From Bacillus alkalisoli (GTDB taxonomy: Bacteria > Bacillota > Bacilli > Bacillales > Bacillaceae_I), in contig NZ_KZ454944.1 in NCBI RefSeq assembly GCF_002797415.1, positions 3,304,665 to 3,368,664 on the forward strand: a stretch of 64,000 nucleotides of DNA, written 5' to 3'. The notes beneath the pieces are model-generated. The model did no database searches, had not been told where the DNA came from, and saw only the letters and a program-made list of their open reading frames with translations. The translations under genes and the position numbers were made by a program. How positions within the stretch are numbered: position 1 is the first letter of the stretch; every line of letters begins with the position of its first letter. Of this stretch, positions 34,931 to 44,129 are shown piece after piece.

Positions 34931-34956
34931 TTTTTACGAAAACGTTTACGTAAAAA
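34931..34956. promoter_or_regulatory. LacI-family operator 3, upstream of the regulator gene
   Basis: A 26-bp palindrome (TTTTTACGAAAAC / GTTTACGTAAAAA) with a single mismatch, ~10 bp before the regulator start. It implies autorepression. Confidence 0.75.
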
Positions 34957-35068
34957 TACTTTAACATCCTTTTTTTATTTTTGCAAGTGCTTTCATTTTT
35001 AGAGGTTTAAATCACTCCCACTCATTAAAATTAGACAAGCTAACCTTTTGTAGCCATTAGCCTTTTCA

Positions 35069-35341
35069 CTATCTCCACGTTCTTTTCTTTAAATACGTCA
35101 TTGTGAGAATCTCTACCTTTTCATTCAATATAACAGTATGTTGGAACGTCAATCCTTGCTCAACTAATTGATCAATTAACTTTGCAGCAGGAATTGGCGT
35201 TTGTCCCCCTACATCCCAAATCATCTTTTCGGGATAAACGTGAATTTTCCCACCTAATTGTGCTTGATACTCGATGATTCCTCTTTCAGGGGAAACAACT
35301 CCATAAGAATTCAAGGTATTTTCAACGAAAAAAATAGTCAA
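35069..35341 (-). CDS. Hypothetical protein downstream of the M42 peptidase
   Basis: A 90-residue protein beginning [15 protein letters not shown] and ending [11 protein letters not shown] 35341 overlaps the stop of the peptidase gene, which suggests translational coupling. No signal peptide or membrane helix. I do not recognise the family; small proteins of similar size follow ytoP-like genes in related Bacilli. Confidence 0.55.
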   Translation of the reverse strand: MTIFFVENTLNSYGVVSPERGIIEYQAQLGGKIHVYPEKMIWDVGGQTPIPAAKLIDQLVEQGLTFQHTVILNEKVEILTMTYLKKRTWR

Positions 35342-36405
35342 TCAATCGTAAATTTATATTCTTTCGCCTTTTTCATGTTCTTCACAAACGCAACCAATAA
35401 ATCTTTTGTTGCTTCTAGGTCTCTTACATCGATTACTTCAATAGAAGAGTGTGCATACCGGGAAGGTATCGATAATGTTCCAGTAGGTACACCTTGATGT
35501 GCTTGACTTAATTCACCTGCATCTGTTCCAATACCAGGGAATACTTCTACTTGATAAGGTATTTTATTTTCCAAGGCAAGTTGCACTAATTGATTTCGAA
35601 TTTTTTTATTTGCAATTAAACTAAAATCAATCGCCTTAATACCGGTTCCTGCTCCAAGCGCTAAAGAGTTATCCATCATTTCTTCCGGTGTGTCACTGAC
35701 AGCCGTTGTGTCTATTGCTATAGCTACATCAGGATGGTGCTGATGACTAATAACACGCGCTCCTCTTAATCCTACTTCCTCTTGTACGGTAAAGACTCCT
35801 ATCATTTCACCCGCAAACTCGGTTGCTTCTAGATCTTCCAGTGCTTGAATTAATACGGCACAACCTGCTCTGTCATCAAAAGCTTTCCCAACGATTCTAT
35901 TTTCCGTTAATTCTTCAAAATGTGGGTGCCAAGTGATCGAATCCCCTACTTTAATTCCTAGTTCCTCTACTTCATTTTTAGAAGATGCACCAACGTCTAT
36001 GTATAATTTCTGATGAGGTCGAACTTTTTTCGGATCGTCGTACTTCATCATATGGGCACTTATCGTTCCAATAACACCTTGTCGTAAACCGCTAGTAGAC
36101 TGTAATTGAACACGTTGTGAAAGTAAAATTCTATCATCATGTCCACCAAGTTTTTCGAATCGGATTAAACCATTATTCTCTATTTTCTTTACGATGAAGC
36201 CTACTTCATCCATATGAGCTGCAATTACTATTTTCGGCCCTTCCTGATGACCCTTTTTTTTCACAATTAAGTTGCCTATTCCGTCTACCTCAATGGAGTC
36301 AACAGCTCCTTTAAGACGTTTTGCTATGTATTTGGCTACTTCTTCTTCAAAACCACACGGCCCGTGAATAGAAGACAATTCTTTTAACAAATTTTTCACA
36401 TTCAT
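35338..36405 (-). CDS. M42-family metallo-aminopeptidase (YtoP-like)
   Basis: A 355-residue M42 glutamyl aminopeptidase/endoglucanase-like enzyme with two-metal ligands: His and Asp in AAHMDEVGF, Asp in AFDDRAGC, Glu-Glu in [10 protein letters not shown] and His in YAHSSIEV. It trims peptides in the cytoplasm. An AAAGGGGG site precedes ATG 36405. The strongest B. subtilis match would be YtoP by motif order. It is cotranscribed with the small gene at 35069. Confidence 0.92.
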   Translation of the reverse strand: MNVKNLLKELSSIHGPCGFEEEVAKYIAKRLKGAVDSIEVDGIGNLIVKKKGHQEGPKIVIAAHMDEVGFIVKKIENNGLIRFEKLGGHDDRILLSQRVQLQSTSGLRQGVIGTISAHMMKYDDPKKVRPHQKLYIDVGASSKNEVEELGIKVGDSITWHPHFEELTENRIVGKAFDDRAGCAVLIQALEDLEATEFAGEMIGVFTVQEEVGLRGARVISHQHHPDVAIAIDTTAVSDTPEEMMDNSLALGAGTGIKAIDFSLIANKKIRNQLVQLALENKIPYQVEVFPGIGTDAGELSQAHQGVPTGTLSIPSRYAHSSIEVIDVRDLEATKDLLVAFVKNMKKAKEYKFTID

Positions 36406-36555
36406 TATCCCCCTTTTAAATATTGATTCTATTTTACAGTAGAAAACTGTAAAGTAACTAACAAATCGTCTTATAAATCAGAAAATTATCTTGTAGGCAC
36501 CTATCTTTAGGTGCTTCATAATCTAGAAAAGAAGATATTTCTTATTGGGGGTAAC

Positions 36556-37050
36556 ATGATGGTAAATTTCGGGGTATTTGAAGGTACGATTACGTTTATA
36601 AGCGATTTTCCTATTAGTCCAAATGGCGCTAGTGAAGGATGTTATAAAATGTTTACATTAGAGGATGGAAATGGAGGAATAGTTAATTTTGTCGTATCAC
36701 CTACTACTTATTTTGTCGATCACTCTACCGCACGAACCGGAGACAGAATTGTAGGCTACTTCGACACAAATGCTCCTGTTCCTCTAATCTATCCCCCGCA
36801 ATATCGTGCTATAGTAATGGTTAAAAATAGGACCTACCAGAACGTAAAAATAGATTATTTTAATGATCAACTATTGAGTAGTGATGGGCAATTACAATTA
36901 AACATATCACCAATTACGCAACTAGTATTACAAAATGGTCAACAGTTCTCCTCCAATCCCGCTAACCGCAATCTAATTGTCATTTACGGACCGAGTACGA
37001 AAAGCATTCCTGCCCAGACTACTCCATATCGAATCATTGTTTTGTGTTGA
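36556..37050 (+). CDS. Conserved hypothetical Firmicute protein
   Basis: A 164-residue protein. Sequences such as NFVVSPTTYFVDH and GYFDTNAPVPLIYPPQYRAIVMVK recur in uncharacterised Bacillus and Clostridium proteins. ATG 36556 (or 36559) follows TTGGGGGTAAC; the upstream ATG at 36511 has no site. There is no signal peptide. It is probably an all-beta cytoplasmic protein, function unknown. Confidence 0.7.
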   Translation: MMVNFGVFEGTITFISDFPISPNGASEGCYKMFTLEDGNGGIVNFVVSPTTYFVDHSTARTGDRIVGYFDTNAPVPLIYPPQYRAIVMVKNRTYQNVKIDYFNDQLLSSDGQLQLNISPITQLVLQNGQQFSSNPANRNLIVIYGPSTKSIPAQTTPYRIIVLC

Positions 37051-37223
37051 GTAACTTAAACTTTTATTTGTTATGTCTACCCTGAAAAGAAAAGTAACGG
37101 TACTTATTTTAGTAAAGTCAACAAAAAAAAGGACATGATTGATCCCTCCAACGAAAAGCGCTTTATGAATAATGAATGATGAATAATTGAAGATTGCAAT
37201 TACTATATAAAAGGTTAAATTTT

Positions 37224-37255
37224 AAGGAAAGAAGACAATATCATCTTCTTTCCTT
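37224..37255. terminator. Hairpin downstream of the YpzG-like gene
   Basis: AAGGAAAGAAGA pairs perfectly with TCTTCTTTCCTT (12 bp, 8-nt loop). It stands between convergent genes and may serve as terminator for the minus-strand small gene, though the T-run is short. Confidence 0.65.
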
Positions 37256-37274
37256 TTAAAGATTTAGAAATATC

Positions 37275-37430
37275 TTAAAACATCCTGTGTGCCTTCGCAT
37301 CACTTCTAGCAATAATAACGGACTGAGACATTTTTGTATGTCCGTTTATTTGAGAACTAGCTCGCTTAGGTCTTGTCCAATTGTGGGTAAATTTTTGAGA
37401 AGTTGGATCTAATCGACCTTGATTTCTCAT
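37275..37430 (-). CDS. Small protein resembling the YpzG family
   Basis: A 51-residue basic protein: MRNQGRLDPTSQKFTHNWTRPKRASSQINGHTKMSQ and so on in segments (NWTRPKRASSQINGHTKMSQ is the recognisable part). GAGGTG lies 7 nt before ATG 37430. The pattern N-W-x-x-P-K-x-A-x-x-Q-x-N-G-x-T is reminiscent of YpzG-type small proteins of Bacillus, an assignment I hold loosely. A hairpin follows the stop. Confidence 0.65.
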   Translation of the reverse strand: MRNQGRLDPTSQKFTHNWTRPKRASSQINGHTKMSQSVIIARSDAKAHRMF

Positions 37431-37781
37431 GCATTGTCACCTCTTTGGTAGGATTGGATATTTCTAATAAAATGATATTCAGCTTGGAATATCATTATCA
37501 GTTTATGTTTAATGGAAAGGAAAATACGCACATTTCTTTTAAGGATAAATTTGGATACAACCTTGAGTTAGCAATTATTTTTGAGGGAGAGAGTATGGGG
37601 GCCATCGACGACTACCTATGGTATTTTTTTTTTGAATTTTAGACTAATTGAAAGGAATTGTTTATTCATAACTAAGCACCTTTTTTATGTATATGCTAAT
37701 CGCATTCTACTTAAAATAATCAGAAAGCAAATATAAATGGCTCATATTAAAACATTAGATTTTAACATAAGCCATTTTATG

Positions 37782-38627
37782 TCAGTATAGTTTTACATTT
37801 TCTAAATCTAAATAAGTCTTCAATGTTTGTTGAAGTGTTCCACGCGTATCGGCTAAATGTTGGAACGATGCACCGAGACGAACCATCTTTGTGACAAGTT
37901 CTGCACGTAAGCCCGTTATAACAGCTTTACACCCCATCATGGTTACTCCGCTTAAAACATTTTCAAAGTCTGAAATCACTTCATCATCCATCGTTGTAAC
38001 GCCAGAAAGATCTAAGATTAGTGTTTGTAATTTCAAATTTGAGATCTCCGTTAGCACCTTTTCTTGAATAATTTTCATTCGATACGAATCAATCATTCCA
38101 ATTAGAGGCAATACCGCAACAGATGTACTTATTGGAATAATTGGAACGGATAGATGTTCTACTAACTTTCTTTGATTGTTCAATAAATTGTCTTTGTAAT
38201 TGGAGTAACTTAAGAAAAAAGTATTTAAAAAGCAGTCCACATTATTATTGATTTTCTTTTCCAACTCATAAAAATCATTAATTAAAAAACTATTTTCATT
38301 CAATTTATCAAACTTATGTAAAAACTTCCAAAGAGTACGCCTAATCGCTTGCACCCACTCTAATTTAAAGGAAAGTGTTAATGAATGTTGCGCCCATAAA
38401 ATACCTTCCTGTTTAGCAAATTCGATTAATTCTTCTTCTTTCTGTTCTATTACATACATAACTAATGTCTCTGCATTTTTTAAAAGGTCTATATTGCCTG
38501 CTTGTAAAATATCATTAATTTTGGATGCAACATTAACCGCTTCTGATAAAAGCCTCTCCTCAAAATCCATTCTATTCTCACTAAGAAATTTCTTTAATTC
38601 TGAATTACTATATAATGTTACTTTCAT
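37782..38627 (-). CDS. RsbR-family STAS protein
   Basis: A 281-residue protein with a helical, non-heme-globin-like N-terminal domain and a C-terminal STAS domain (LILDLSGVTTMDDEVISDFENVLSGVTMMGC). RsbR paralogues form the stressosome with RsbS and RsbT and help switch on the general stress sigma factor. ATG 38627 (MKVTLYSN) has AGAGGAGAG upstream; the extra 32 residues to 38723 are not conserved-looking. It stands alone, not in an rsb operon, as for accessory RsbR paralogues. Confidence 0.85.
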   Translation of the reverse strand: MKVTLYSNSELKKFLSENRMDFEERLLSEAVNVASKINDILQAGNIDLLKNAETLVMYVIEQKEEELIEFAKQEGILWAQHSLTLSFKLEWVQAIRRTLWKFLHKFDKLNENSFLINDFYELEKKINNNVDCFLNTFFLSYSNYKDNLLNNQRKLVEHLSVPIIPISTSVAVLPLIGMIDSYRMKIIQEKVLTEISNLKLQTLILDLSGVTTMDDEVISDFENVLSGVTMMGCKAVITGLRAELVTKMVRLGASFQHLADTRGTLQQTLKTYLDLENVKLY

Positions 38628-38863
38628 CCAGGAACTCTCCTCTCTTTGTTCAATAATTGACAATTTATTTTCATATTCGCTAATAGGGAGGAAAATCCTC
38701 CAAAAACTTCGACAACTATACATAATACTTAGGAAATCCTAACACATTTGTATTCTGTTTTAAAGTAAGTATTTATAACTTGCTGTTGCTCTTCCTTAAT
38801 ACATAGTAAACTATACTTACGATGAAAATGACAGACTACTCTGATAAAAAGGTGTGAACGAGA

Positions 38864-39811
38864 ATGAATAGGCTCGATAAGTTTCCATATCCATTCAAAG
38901 AAGATGTATATCGCTACAGTAATAATTCTATCATTCTGGAGCAAGAAACAAGTGTTGAAATTACATTGAATTACGAAAATGAAATAAACTTAAAACGTAA
39001 CCTATTAATAAATAACTATTCTCGCTGCTACCAATCGTCGTCACATACAAAAAAGGTACAGTGGGAAGTCGTAGAGTTACTATTAGAACATCTAACACAC
39101 TATTATCCTAACATGTTTTCTTTGAAAAAAAGTAACAATAAGTGGATTTTCCACAATAATATACTTGATGAAAGTCAGGAGTTTATCTTCGGAGATGAAT
39201 CTTCCCTCCAACAAGAACCGCTAGATTTTATCGGGCGACATGTGCAAGAAGACTTACTCATTATGACACAACGAGATGGGGATTTGTTTTTAGACGCTGG
39301 GCAATTATGCTTTCCAGCTAATTGGTCACTTGCCTTCAATCTTGGAATGTCTTTTAAAGATATTCATCGTCCTATTCCTGGATTCAAAGAGGAAGGCTTA
39401 GATGACAGGATCCTTACTTTTCTGCTCGGTTTAGAAGCAGGAAATCCATGGTGGCGTAAAAATTGGTCGCTAATGGCTGGAAATCGTTTAGATACTTCAC
39501 TAGAAACGTTTAATGAGTGGGGACAAAATAGAAAGAAAGTTACAAAGGAAAATGCGGGAGAATTTGTACATTTGAGAGTCGAAGTACAAAAACTTTTTCG
39601 ACTACCTCGTTCCAACTCTATTTTATTTACCATTCACTCACATGTACTCCCTCTTTCCGATTTTATAAGTAAGAGAGAGTGGTTAGAACAGTTTTATCAC
39701 ATTCTAAGTGAACTTCCACCACACATTGTCGATTACAAAGGGATTTCCTTATTTAAAGATGAGGTACTAGCCTATTTAAAAGAACAGTTAGAAAGTAGAG
39801 ATGGTAAATGA
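38864..39811 (+). CDS. Heme-dependent oxidative N-demethylase, alpha-like subunit (DUF3445)
   Basis: A 315-residue protein of the heme-dependent oxidative N-demethylase family. Hallmarks are DFIGRHVQEDLLIMTQRDGDLFL, AGQLCFPANWSLAFNLGMSFKDIHRP and NWSLMAGNRL. Members oxidise secondary amines such as dimethylamine to a primary amine plus formaldehyde, using electrons from a partner reductase. The gene is followed with a 4-bp overlap by a DmmA-like zinc-ribbon protein and then a reductase, so it is the catalytic member of a complete three-gene unit. The true substrate is unknown. Confidence 0.88.
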   Translation: MNRLDKFPYPFKEDVYRYSNNSIILEQETSVEITLNYENEINLKRNLLINNYSRCYQSSSHTKKVQWEVVELLLEHLTHYYPNMFSLKKSNNKWIFHNNILDESQEFIFGDESSLQQEPLDFIGRHVQEDLLIMTQRDGDLFLDAGQLCFPANWSLAFNLGMSFKDIHRPIPGFKEEGLDDRILTFLLGLEAGNPWWRKNWSLMAGNRLDTSLETFNEWGQNRKKVTKENAGEFVHLRVEVQKLFRLPRSNSILFTIHSHVLPLSDFISKREWLEQFYHILSELPPHIVDYKGISLFKDEVLAYLKEQLESRDGK

Positions 39812-40254
39812 ATGAACTACCATTGTTGATCTCTGGCAAACGAAAATATATTTTTTGTGGATGTGAGAAAGGATTGGCACTCTTATCCCCACTTCATAAT
39901 CAAGTTGTAGATGCTACAATTGAAGTTATAAGTTTAGAAGATAAAGAGTTGACGAGGAAATTAAGAAACCAAAAGATGGGTACGTTCCTCTATGTTGCTA
40001 CTACTTGGGGAAATTTGAGTCGAGTTAAAAGGTTGGCTATGGAGATAGGTTATACCGAAGAAGAGTCACATTTTATTGGCTATGGAGAAAAGAGGATACA
40101 GATATTTTGTTGCCGTTGTCATGGGCTGATGAAGGTAAACGAGGTACCTGTAAACATTGAAGTTACTTGCATCCACTGTCATTTATTATTATCCGTATCT
40201 GATCATTATTCAAAGGAAAGAGACGCCTTTCTTGGTTATGTCGCAAAGCTATAG
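39808..40254 (+). CDS. DmmA-like zinc-ribbon subunit of the amine monooxygenase
   Basis: A 148-residue protein. The C-terminal ribbon has CxxC pairs at Cys101-Cys104 and Cys121-Cys124, each followed by His (CRCHG, CIHCH). This matches the dimethylamine monooxygenase DmmA-like C-terminal domain. The N-terminal ~95 residues look like a small alpha/beta fold with CGC at 17-19. ATG 39808 overlaps the upstream stop (ATGA). It probably bridges the heme subunit and the reductase. Confidence 0.8.
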   Translation: MNELPLLISGKRKYIFCGCEKGLALLSPLHNQVVDATIEVISLEDKELTRKLRNQKMGTFLYVATTWGNLSRVKRLAMEIGYTEEESHFIGYGEKRIQIFCCRCHGLMKVNEVPVNIEVTCIHCHLLLSVSDHYSKERDAFLGYVAKL

Positions 40255-40269
40255 GCAGAGGTGTTTTAC

Positions 40270-41235
40270 TTGAAAAAACAAAAAGAAATTCCTGTATATG
40301 TAAAATACATTACTATTGAAACTCCGAAAGTGAAGAGATTTACATTGGCACCAATGAATGGCGCTACTCTTCCGCCTTTTAGTGCTGGCTCACATATAAC
40401 TACATACATCCGAAAGAATGGGAGTTTGTTAGAAAGATCTTACTCTCTCAACAGCCATCCAGATAAAACAGGTACGTATGATATTTCCATTTTATTAAGT
40501 GACACCTCAAAGGGAGGTTCTCACTACTGGCACACGCAAATAAAAGTTGGCGAACAGTTGACCATTAGTTATCCGAAAAATTACTTTCCATTAAGCTTTA
40601 AGGCAAAGCATCATGTTTTTTATGCTGCTGGGATTGGGATTACTCCTTTCTTATCTATGATGAAAGAGCTACAAGAGACCGGTGGCTCATTTGAACTTCA
40701 CTACGCTGCTAAATCAAGGGAGCTATGTTCATTTTACTCTCTTCTAAAAGAATATTTTCGAGAACAATGTACATTTTATTTTTCAGAGGCGGAAGATTCA
40801 GAACGTCTCTCACCATTAACCCTTTTAGAACACAATATTGGCACACACGTATATTTCTGTGGACCAGAAACGTTTATTGCTGAATTCTCCAATGCAGCAA
40901 TTGAATATGGTTATCCGAAATCAAGCATTCATTTTGAACGTTTTTCTCCTCCTGCGCCTAAAAAAACATTACCTTTTGAAGTAGAGTTAAAAACGGGAGA
41001 GACTGTATTTGTTTCCAAAAATCAAACATTATTAAACTCCTTAATTCTATCAGGAATTAATGTCCCTTACTCTTGCCAAGTGGGAAGGTGTGGCACTTGT
41101 GAGGTTAAGGTGTTAGAAGGAGAAGTTGATCATTATGATCAGTTTTTAAGCGAGGAACAAAAGTATTTGAACAAAAGCATACTGACTTGTGTTTCTCGTG
41201 CTAAGTCAGAACGATTAGTCTTAGATATCAATTAA
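40270..41235 (+). CDS. PDR/VanB-type flavin / 2Fe-2S reductase of the amine monooxygenase
   Basis: A 321-residue phthalate-dioxygenase-reductase-like protein: flavin motif RSYSLNS, NAD-binding GIGITPFLSMM, and a C-terminal plant-type 2Fe-2S domain with CQVGRCGTC and a fourth Cys in ILTCVSRA. It passes electrons from NAD(P)H to the heme subunit (DmmB-like role). TTG 40270 is chosen because AGAGGTG sits 6 nt upstream. It is the last gene of the operon, ending at a strong terminator. Confidence 0.9.
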   Translation: MKKQKEIPVYVKYITIETPKVKRFTLAPMNGATLPPFSAGSHITTYIRKNGSLLERSYSLNSHPDKTGTYDISILLSDTSKGGSHYWHTQIKVGEQLTISYPKNYFPLSFKAKHHVFYAAGIGITPFLSMMKELQETGGSFELHYAAKSRELCSFYSLLKEYFREQCTFYFSEAEDSERLSPLTLLEHNIGTHVYFCGPETFIAEFSNAAIEYGYPKSSIHFERFSPPAPKKTLPFEVELKTGETVFVSKNQTLLNSLILSGINVPYSCQVGRCGTCEVKVLEGEVDHYDQFLSEEQKYLNKSILTCVSRAKSERLVLDIN

Positions 41236-41236
41236 A

Positions 41237-41281
41237 AAAGTAACCTTCTTCACCTTTAATAGGTAAGAAGGTTACTTTTTC
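41237..41281. terminator. Bidirectional terminator
   Basis: AAAAGTAACCTTCTT pairs with AAGAAGGTTACTTTT; T-runs on both strands serve the amine operon and the Gly-rich gene. Confidence 0.9.
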
Positions 41282-41292
41282 ATCGTTTGTTC

Positions 41293-41616
41293 TTAGTAAT
41301 AGTATTGGTACGGGTATGGTTGGTAGTAGTATGGCGGTGGGTAGCCGTATCCGAAACCTGGTCCTGGTGTTAGTAGTGCTCCCGTAGCTAAGCCTCCTAG
41401 AAATCCTAAACCAAGGCCTGCTCCTCCAAAGCCCCCTCCAAATCCTGGACGTCCGAATCCTCCAAAGCCAAAGCCTGGTCTTCCAAATCCTCCACCGAAT
41501 CCTGGTCTTCCGAATCCTCCACCGAATCCTGGTCGAAATCTTTGGTTATTTACATTCATTAACGTGTGCTGATCAAAAGTTTGATGGGGCATCATAGTTT
41601 GAAAATGTTCGTTCAA
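41293..41616 (-). CDS. Gly/Phe/Tyr-rich repeat protein, coat-like
   Basis: A 107-residue protein. After a hydrophilic start, three copies of RPGFGGGFG-type repeats, a hydrophobic LGLGFLGGLATGALL segment, and a Tyr/Pro-rich tail. TTG 41616 has GGAGG 7 nt upstream; the longer ORF upstream is not supported. Such proteins are common in spore coats or exosporium of Bacillus; I cannot name the family. Confidence 0.65.
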   Translation of the reverse strand: MNEHFQTMMPHQTFDQHTLMNVNNQRFRPGFGGGFGRPGFGGGFGRPGFGFGGFGRPGFGGGFGGAGLGLGFLGGLATGALLTPGPGFGYGYPPPYYYQPYPYQYYY

Positions 41617-41831
41617 TGTAAATCCTCCTCGTATTTTATTTAATACAGTAGATAATATGCGGTAATTGCCTATTCGGATTGGACGATGGCCTATGTTTAG
41701 GGAATTTATAGCTAGTATTAAAATCAAGAAAAACTTTTCGCGGTTATATCTTTGAAAATACCATAAAGAATAAAATCTCCCATTCTAGTCAAAAATAGAT
41801 AAAAAAGGTTGTTAGTTTGGGAGATGTTGAC

Positions 41832-42521
41832 ATGGACTTTACAGATATAAGCATAAAAGTCATTATTGGGTTTTTCTTGCTCTTTTTTATAACAATCATT
41901 TTAGGAAGAACGACTATTAAACAATTAACCCCTTTCGATTTTGTCTCGGCAATCGTACTTTCTGAGTTATTAGGAAATGCCATTTACGAACAAAATGTAG
42001 GTGTTTTTTATATCATCTATACGATTGGTTTATGGGGAGCTTTGCTTATTATTATGGAGAAAATCTTATTAAAGTTTAAGAAAACAAGAGCTTATTTAGA
42101 GGGAAAGCCATCTATCATTATAAGAGATGGAAAAATTGACCGAAAAGAGTTAAAGAAAAACAGAATGAACTTAAATCAATTGTTAAGTTTACTAAGGCAA
42201 AGTGAAACATTTTCAATTCGAGAAGTGGCTTATGCAATACTTGAAACGAACGGTTCTATTAGCATTTTGAAGAAAAACTTGTTTCAGAAAGTTACACTGG
42301 AAGATTTAAATATTGCACCAGCTCCTACTTATCTATGTACATCCCTCATACTAGATGGTGAAATTGTAGAAGATAATTTATCGGAATTGGGCTTTGACAA
42401 AACGTGGCTTGACCAACAGCTTCAAGCTCAAGGAGTATCATCTGTGAAAGATGTATTGTACGCGGATTGGATTAAAGATGGTGGGATGTATATTATTCCA
42501 TTTCAGAAGACAGGTTCTTAA
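41832..42521 (+). CDS. DUF421 membrane protein (YetF/YdfS family)
   Basis: A 229-residue protein with three N-terminal membrane helices (FFLLFFITIILGRTTIKQLTPFDFVSAIVLSELLGNAI region) and the C-terminal DUF421 cytoplasmic domain (RQSETFSIREVAYAILETNGSISILKK). Family members such as YetF and YdfS lie in the spore-forming Bacilli; function is not established. ATG 41832 follows GGGAGATG. Confidence 0.9.
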   Translation: MDFTDISIKVIIGFFLLFFITIILGRTTIKQLTPFDFVSAIVLSELLGNAIYEQNVGVFYIIYTIGLWGALLIIMEKILLKFKKTRAYLEGKPSIIIRDGKIDRKELKKNRMNLNQLLSLLRQSETFSIREVAYAILETNGSISILKKNLFQKVTLEDLNIAPAPTYLCTSLILDGEIVEDNLSELGFDKTWLDQQLQAQGVSSVKDVLYADWIKDGGMYIIPFQKTGS

Positions 42522-42674
42522 CAAAAGAGACAAAAATTCGATTTTTAACAAAGGAAGTAAATTTATTTATTGAAAAAATTAGGTGTTTATTTCTAAAGAA
42601 GCTATCCAATACTTTATATTGTCTCTCGTTTTAAATTATTGTCGATGAAGATCATTTTTTCTTTTTTCTTATCC

Positions 42675-42741
42675 AAAATGAACTTCATCTGCCTTATCCA
42701 GTTCATCTTCTTCTTTTTCTTTTGCCAAAATGAACTTCATC
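42675..42741. repeat. 52-bp repeat family, locus 2 (two partial units)
   Basis: AAAATGAACTTCATC occurs at 42675 and 42727, exactly 52 bp apart, with TTATCCAGTTCATC between them. It resembles the locus at 61277. It fills part of the gap 42522-42872, in which no gene is seen. Confidence 0.75.
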
Positions 42742-42872
42742 GTAAATCAAATACTCTCGCTCCTCCTCTGCTTTCTTTATTTTTTCATATAAATGATGCT
42801 TTTTCGTTGTTGTCTTGGAGTTTTTGTACTTATACTATTATTAAATAAATATGTTTAGCGAGAGGAGAACGC

Positions 42873-43745
42873 ATGGCTACTAACATTTCTTTGATTGAAA
42901 CAATGCGCGCCAGACAATCTGTAAGAACATATGAAACAGAACGCTTAAGAGATTCAGATATTGATAAATTAACAAGTTTTATAACGAATGATCAGAATTT
43001 AATCGGACCGTTCGGCAATAAAGGTCACATTGATTTTATACACATTAAAAACAACGTTACAGATAAGGGCTTTAAAATTGGAACATACGGTTTTATTAAA
43101 AACGCACAAGCTTATTTTGTTGGCAAATGCGTAAACGAAAAGTACCCTTTAGTGGAGTATGCATATATTTTTCACAAAGCAACTCTATATGCAACACAGT
43201 TAGGAATCGGTACATGTTGGATGGGTGGCACATTTACAAGAAATTCTTTTGAAAGAGAAATTCAAATGCCTGATGGGGAGTTTATTCCTTGTGTATCACC
43301 TCTAGGCTATCCAAAGGAAAAACAGCGAGTGTTTGATAAAGCACTTCGTTTTGTCGTGAAAGCAGATAATAAAAAGCCGTGGGAGAAACTATTTTATCAT
43401 GGGAGTTTTGATACATTTCTATCAAGAGATGTTGCAGGGCTTTTAGAAACTCCAATCGACATGGTAAGGCTAGGGCCTTCTGCTTCCAACAAGCAACCTT
43501 GGAGATTAGTACTTTCTGAAGATGGTAAATCATGTCACTTTTTCATTGAACATACACCAAATTACAGTTCATCCTTCGGTTACCTTATGCAACTATTAGA
43601 TATGGGCATTGCAATGTGTCAATTTGAATTAGCTTGCCAGGAGTTATCTATCGGTGGTGATTGGTCTATTGAAAATCCTAGCATTTCATTATTAAATGAA
43701 AATACGGAATATATTGTAACCTGGAAACTAGAGCAGAAGAGTTAA
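42873..43745 (+). CDS. Nitroreductase-family protein (TM1586-like)
   Basis: A 290-residue flavoprotein-like fold in which the nitroreductase half is duplicated: SLIETMRARQSVRTYE at the N-terminus for FMN phosphate binding, KATLYATQLGIGTCWMGGTF, and a later GPSASNKQPWRLVL that matches the second FMN motif. Such internal duplication is typical of the TM1586-like NADH-flavin reductases. AGAGGAGA precedes ATG 42873. Confidence 0.85.
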   Translation: MATNISLIETMRARQSVRTYETERLRDSDIDKLTSFITNDQNLIGPFGNKGHIDFIHIKNNVTDKGFKIGTYGFIKNAQAYFVGKCVNEKYPLVEYAYIFHKATLYATQLGIGTCWMGGTFTRNSFEREIQMPDGEFIPCVSPLGYPKEKQRVFDKALRFVVKADNKKPWEKLFYHGSFDTFLSRDVAGLLETPIDMVRLGPSASNKQPWRLVLSEDGKSCHFFIEHTPNYSSSFGYLMQLLDMGIAMCQFELACQELSIGGDWSIENPSISLLNENTEYIVTWKLEQKS

Positions 43746-43829
43746 TTGTTCTTAAACAATAAAAGGATATTGTTTTGCTTTGTAGAATATGATGATTAGT
43801 AGATGAGCGAAGTAGGTGGTGAAAGTATA

Positions 43830-44114
43830 ATGATCGTATTAGCAGCCACAATTTTAGTATTAACTCTAATCATAGGTGTTATTTTAAGCAATGGAAAATG
43901 GAAAGACAAGAAATTTATTGTATGGGGCATTATCACAATGGTTTGCATTGCACCATTATTATCTTGGATTGTCTCGGTGCAGTATGGAATTAAAGACGGA
44001 GACGGTTTTGCTGGCATAGCATTAATGATGGTTATGTTTCCGATTATTTTTTTAGTTGGGCTTATCATTCTATTCATGGGGGTATATCGTCAAAAATACC
44101 CTAAATATTCATAA
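43830..44114 (+). CDS. Small three-helix membrane protein
   Basis: A 94-residue protein with three membrane helices. ATG 43830 follows AGGTGGTG; the ORF start at 43803 lies before the site. Ends 15 bp before the DinB gene with which it may be cotranscribed. Not recognised. Confidence 0.6.
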   Translation: MIVLAATILVLTLIIGVILSNGKWKDKKFIVWGIITMVCIAPLLSWIVSVQYGIKDGDGFAGIALMMVMFPIIFLVGLIILFMGVYRQKYPKYS

Positions 44115-44129
44115 GGAGGTACATACACG

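Noticed and set aside
37403-37642. 79-codon plus-strand frame ending in a T9 tract
   Set aside because: Its start overlaps the YpzG-like gene in antisense and no ribosome site exists. The later part (SLEYHYQFMFNGKENTHISF) looks a little protein-like, so a remnant is possible, but support is too weak.
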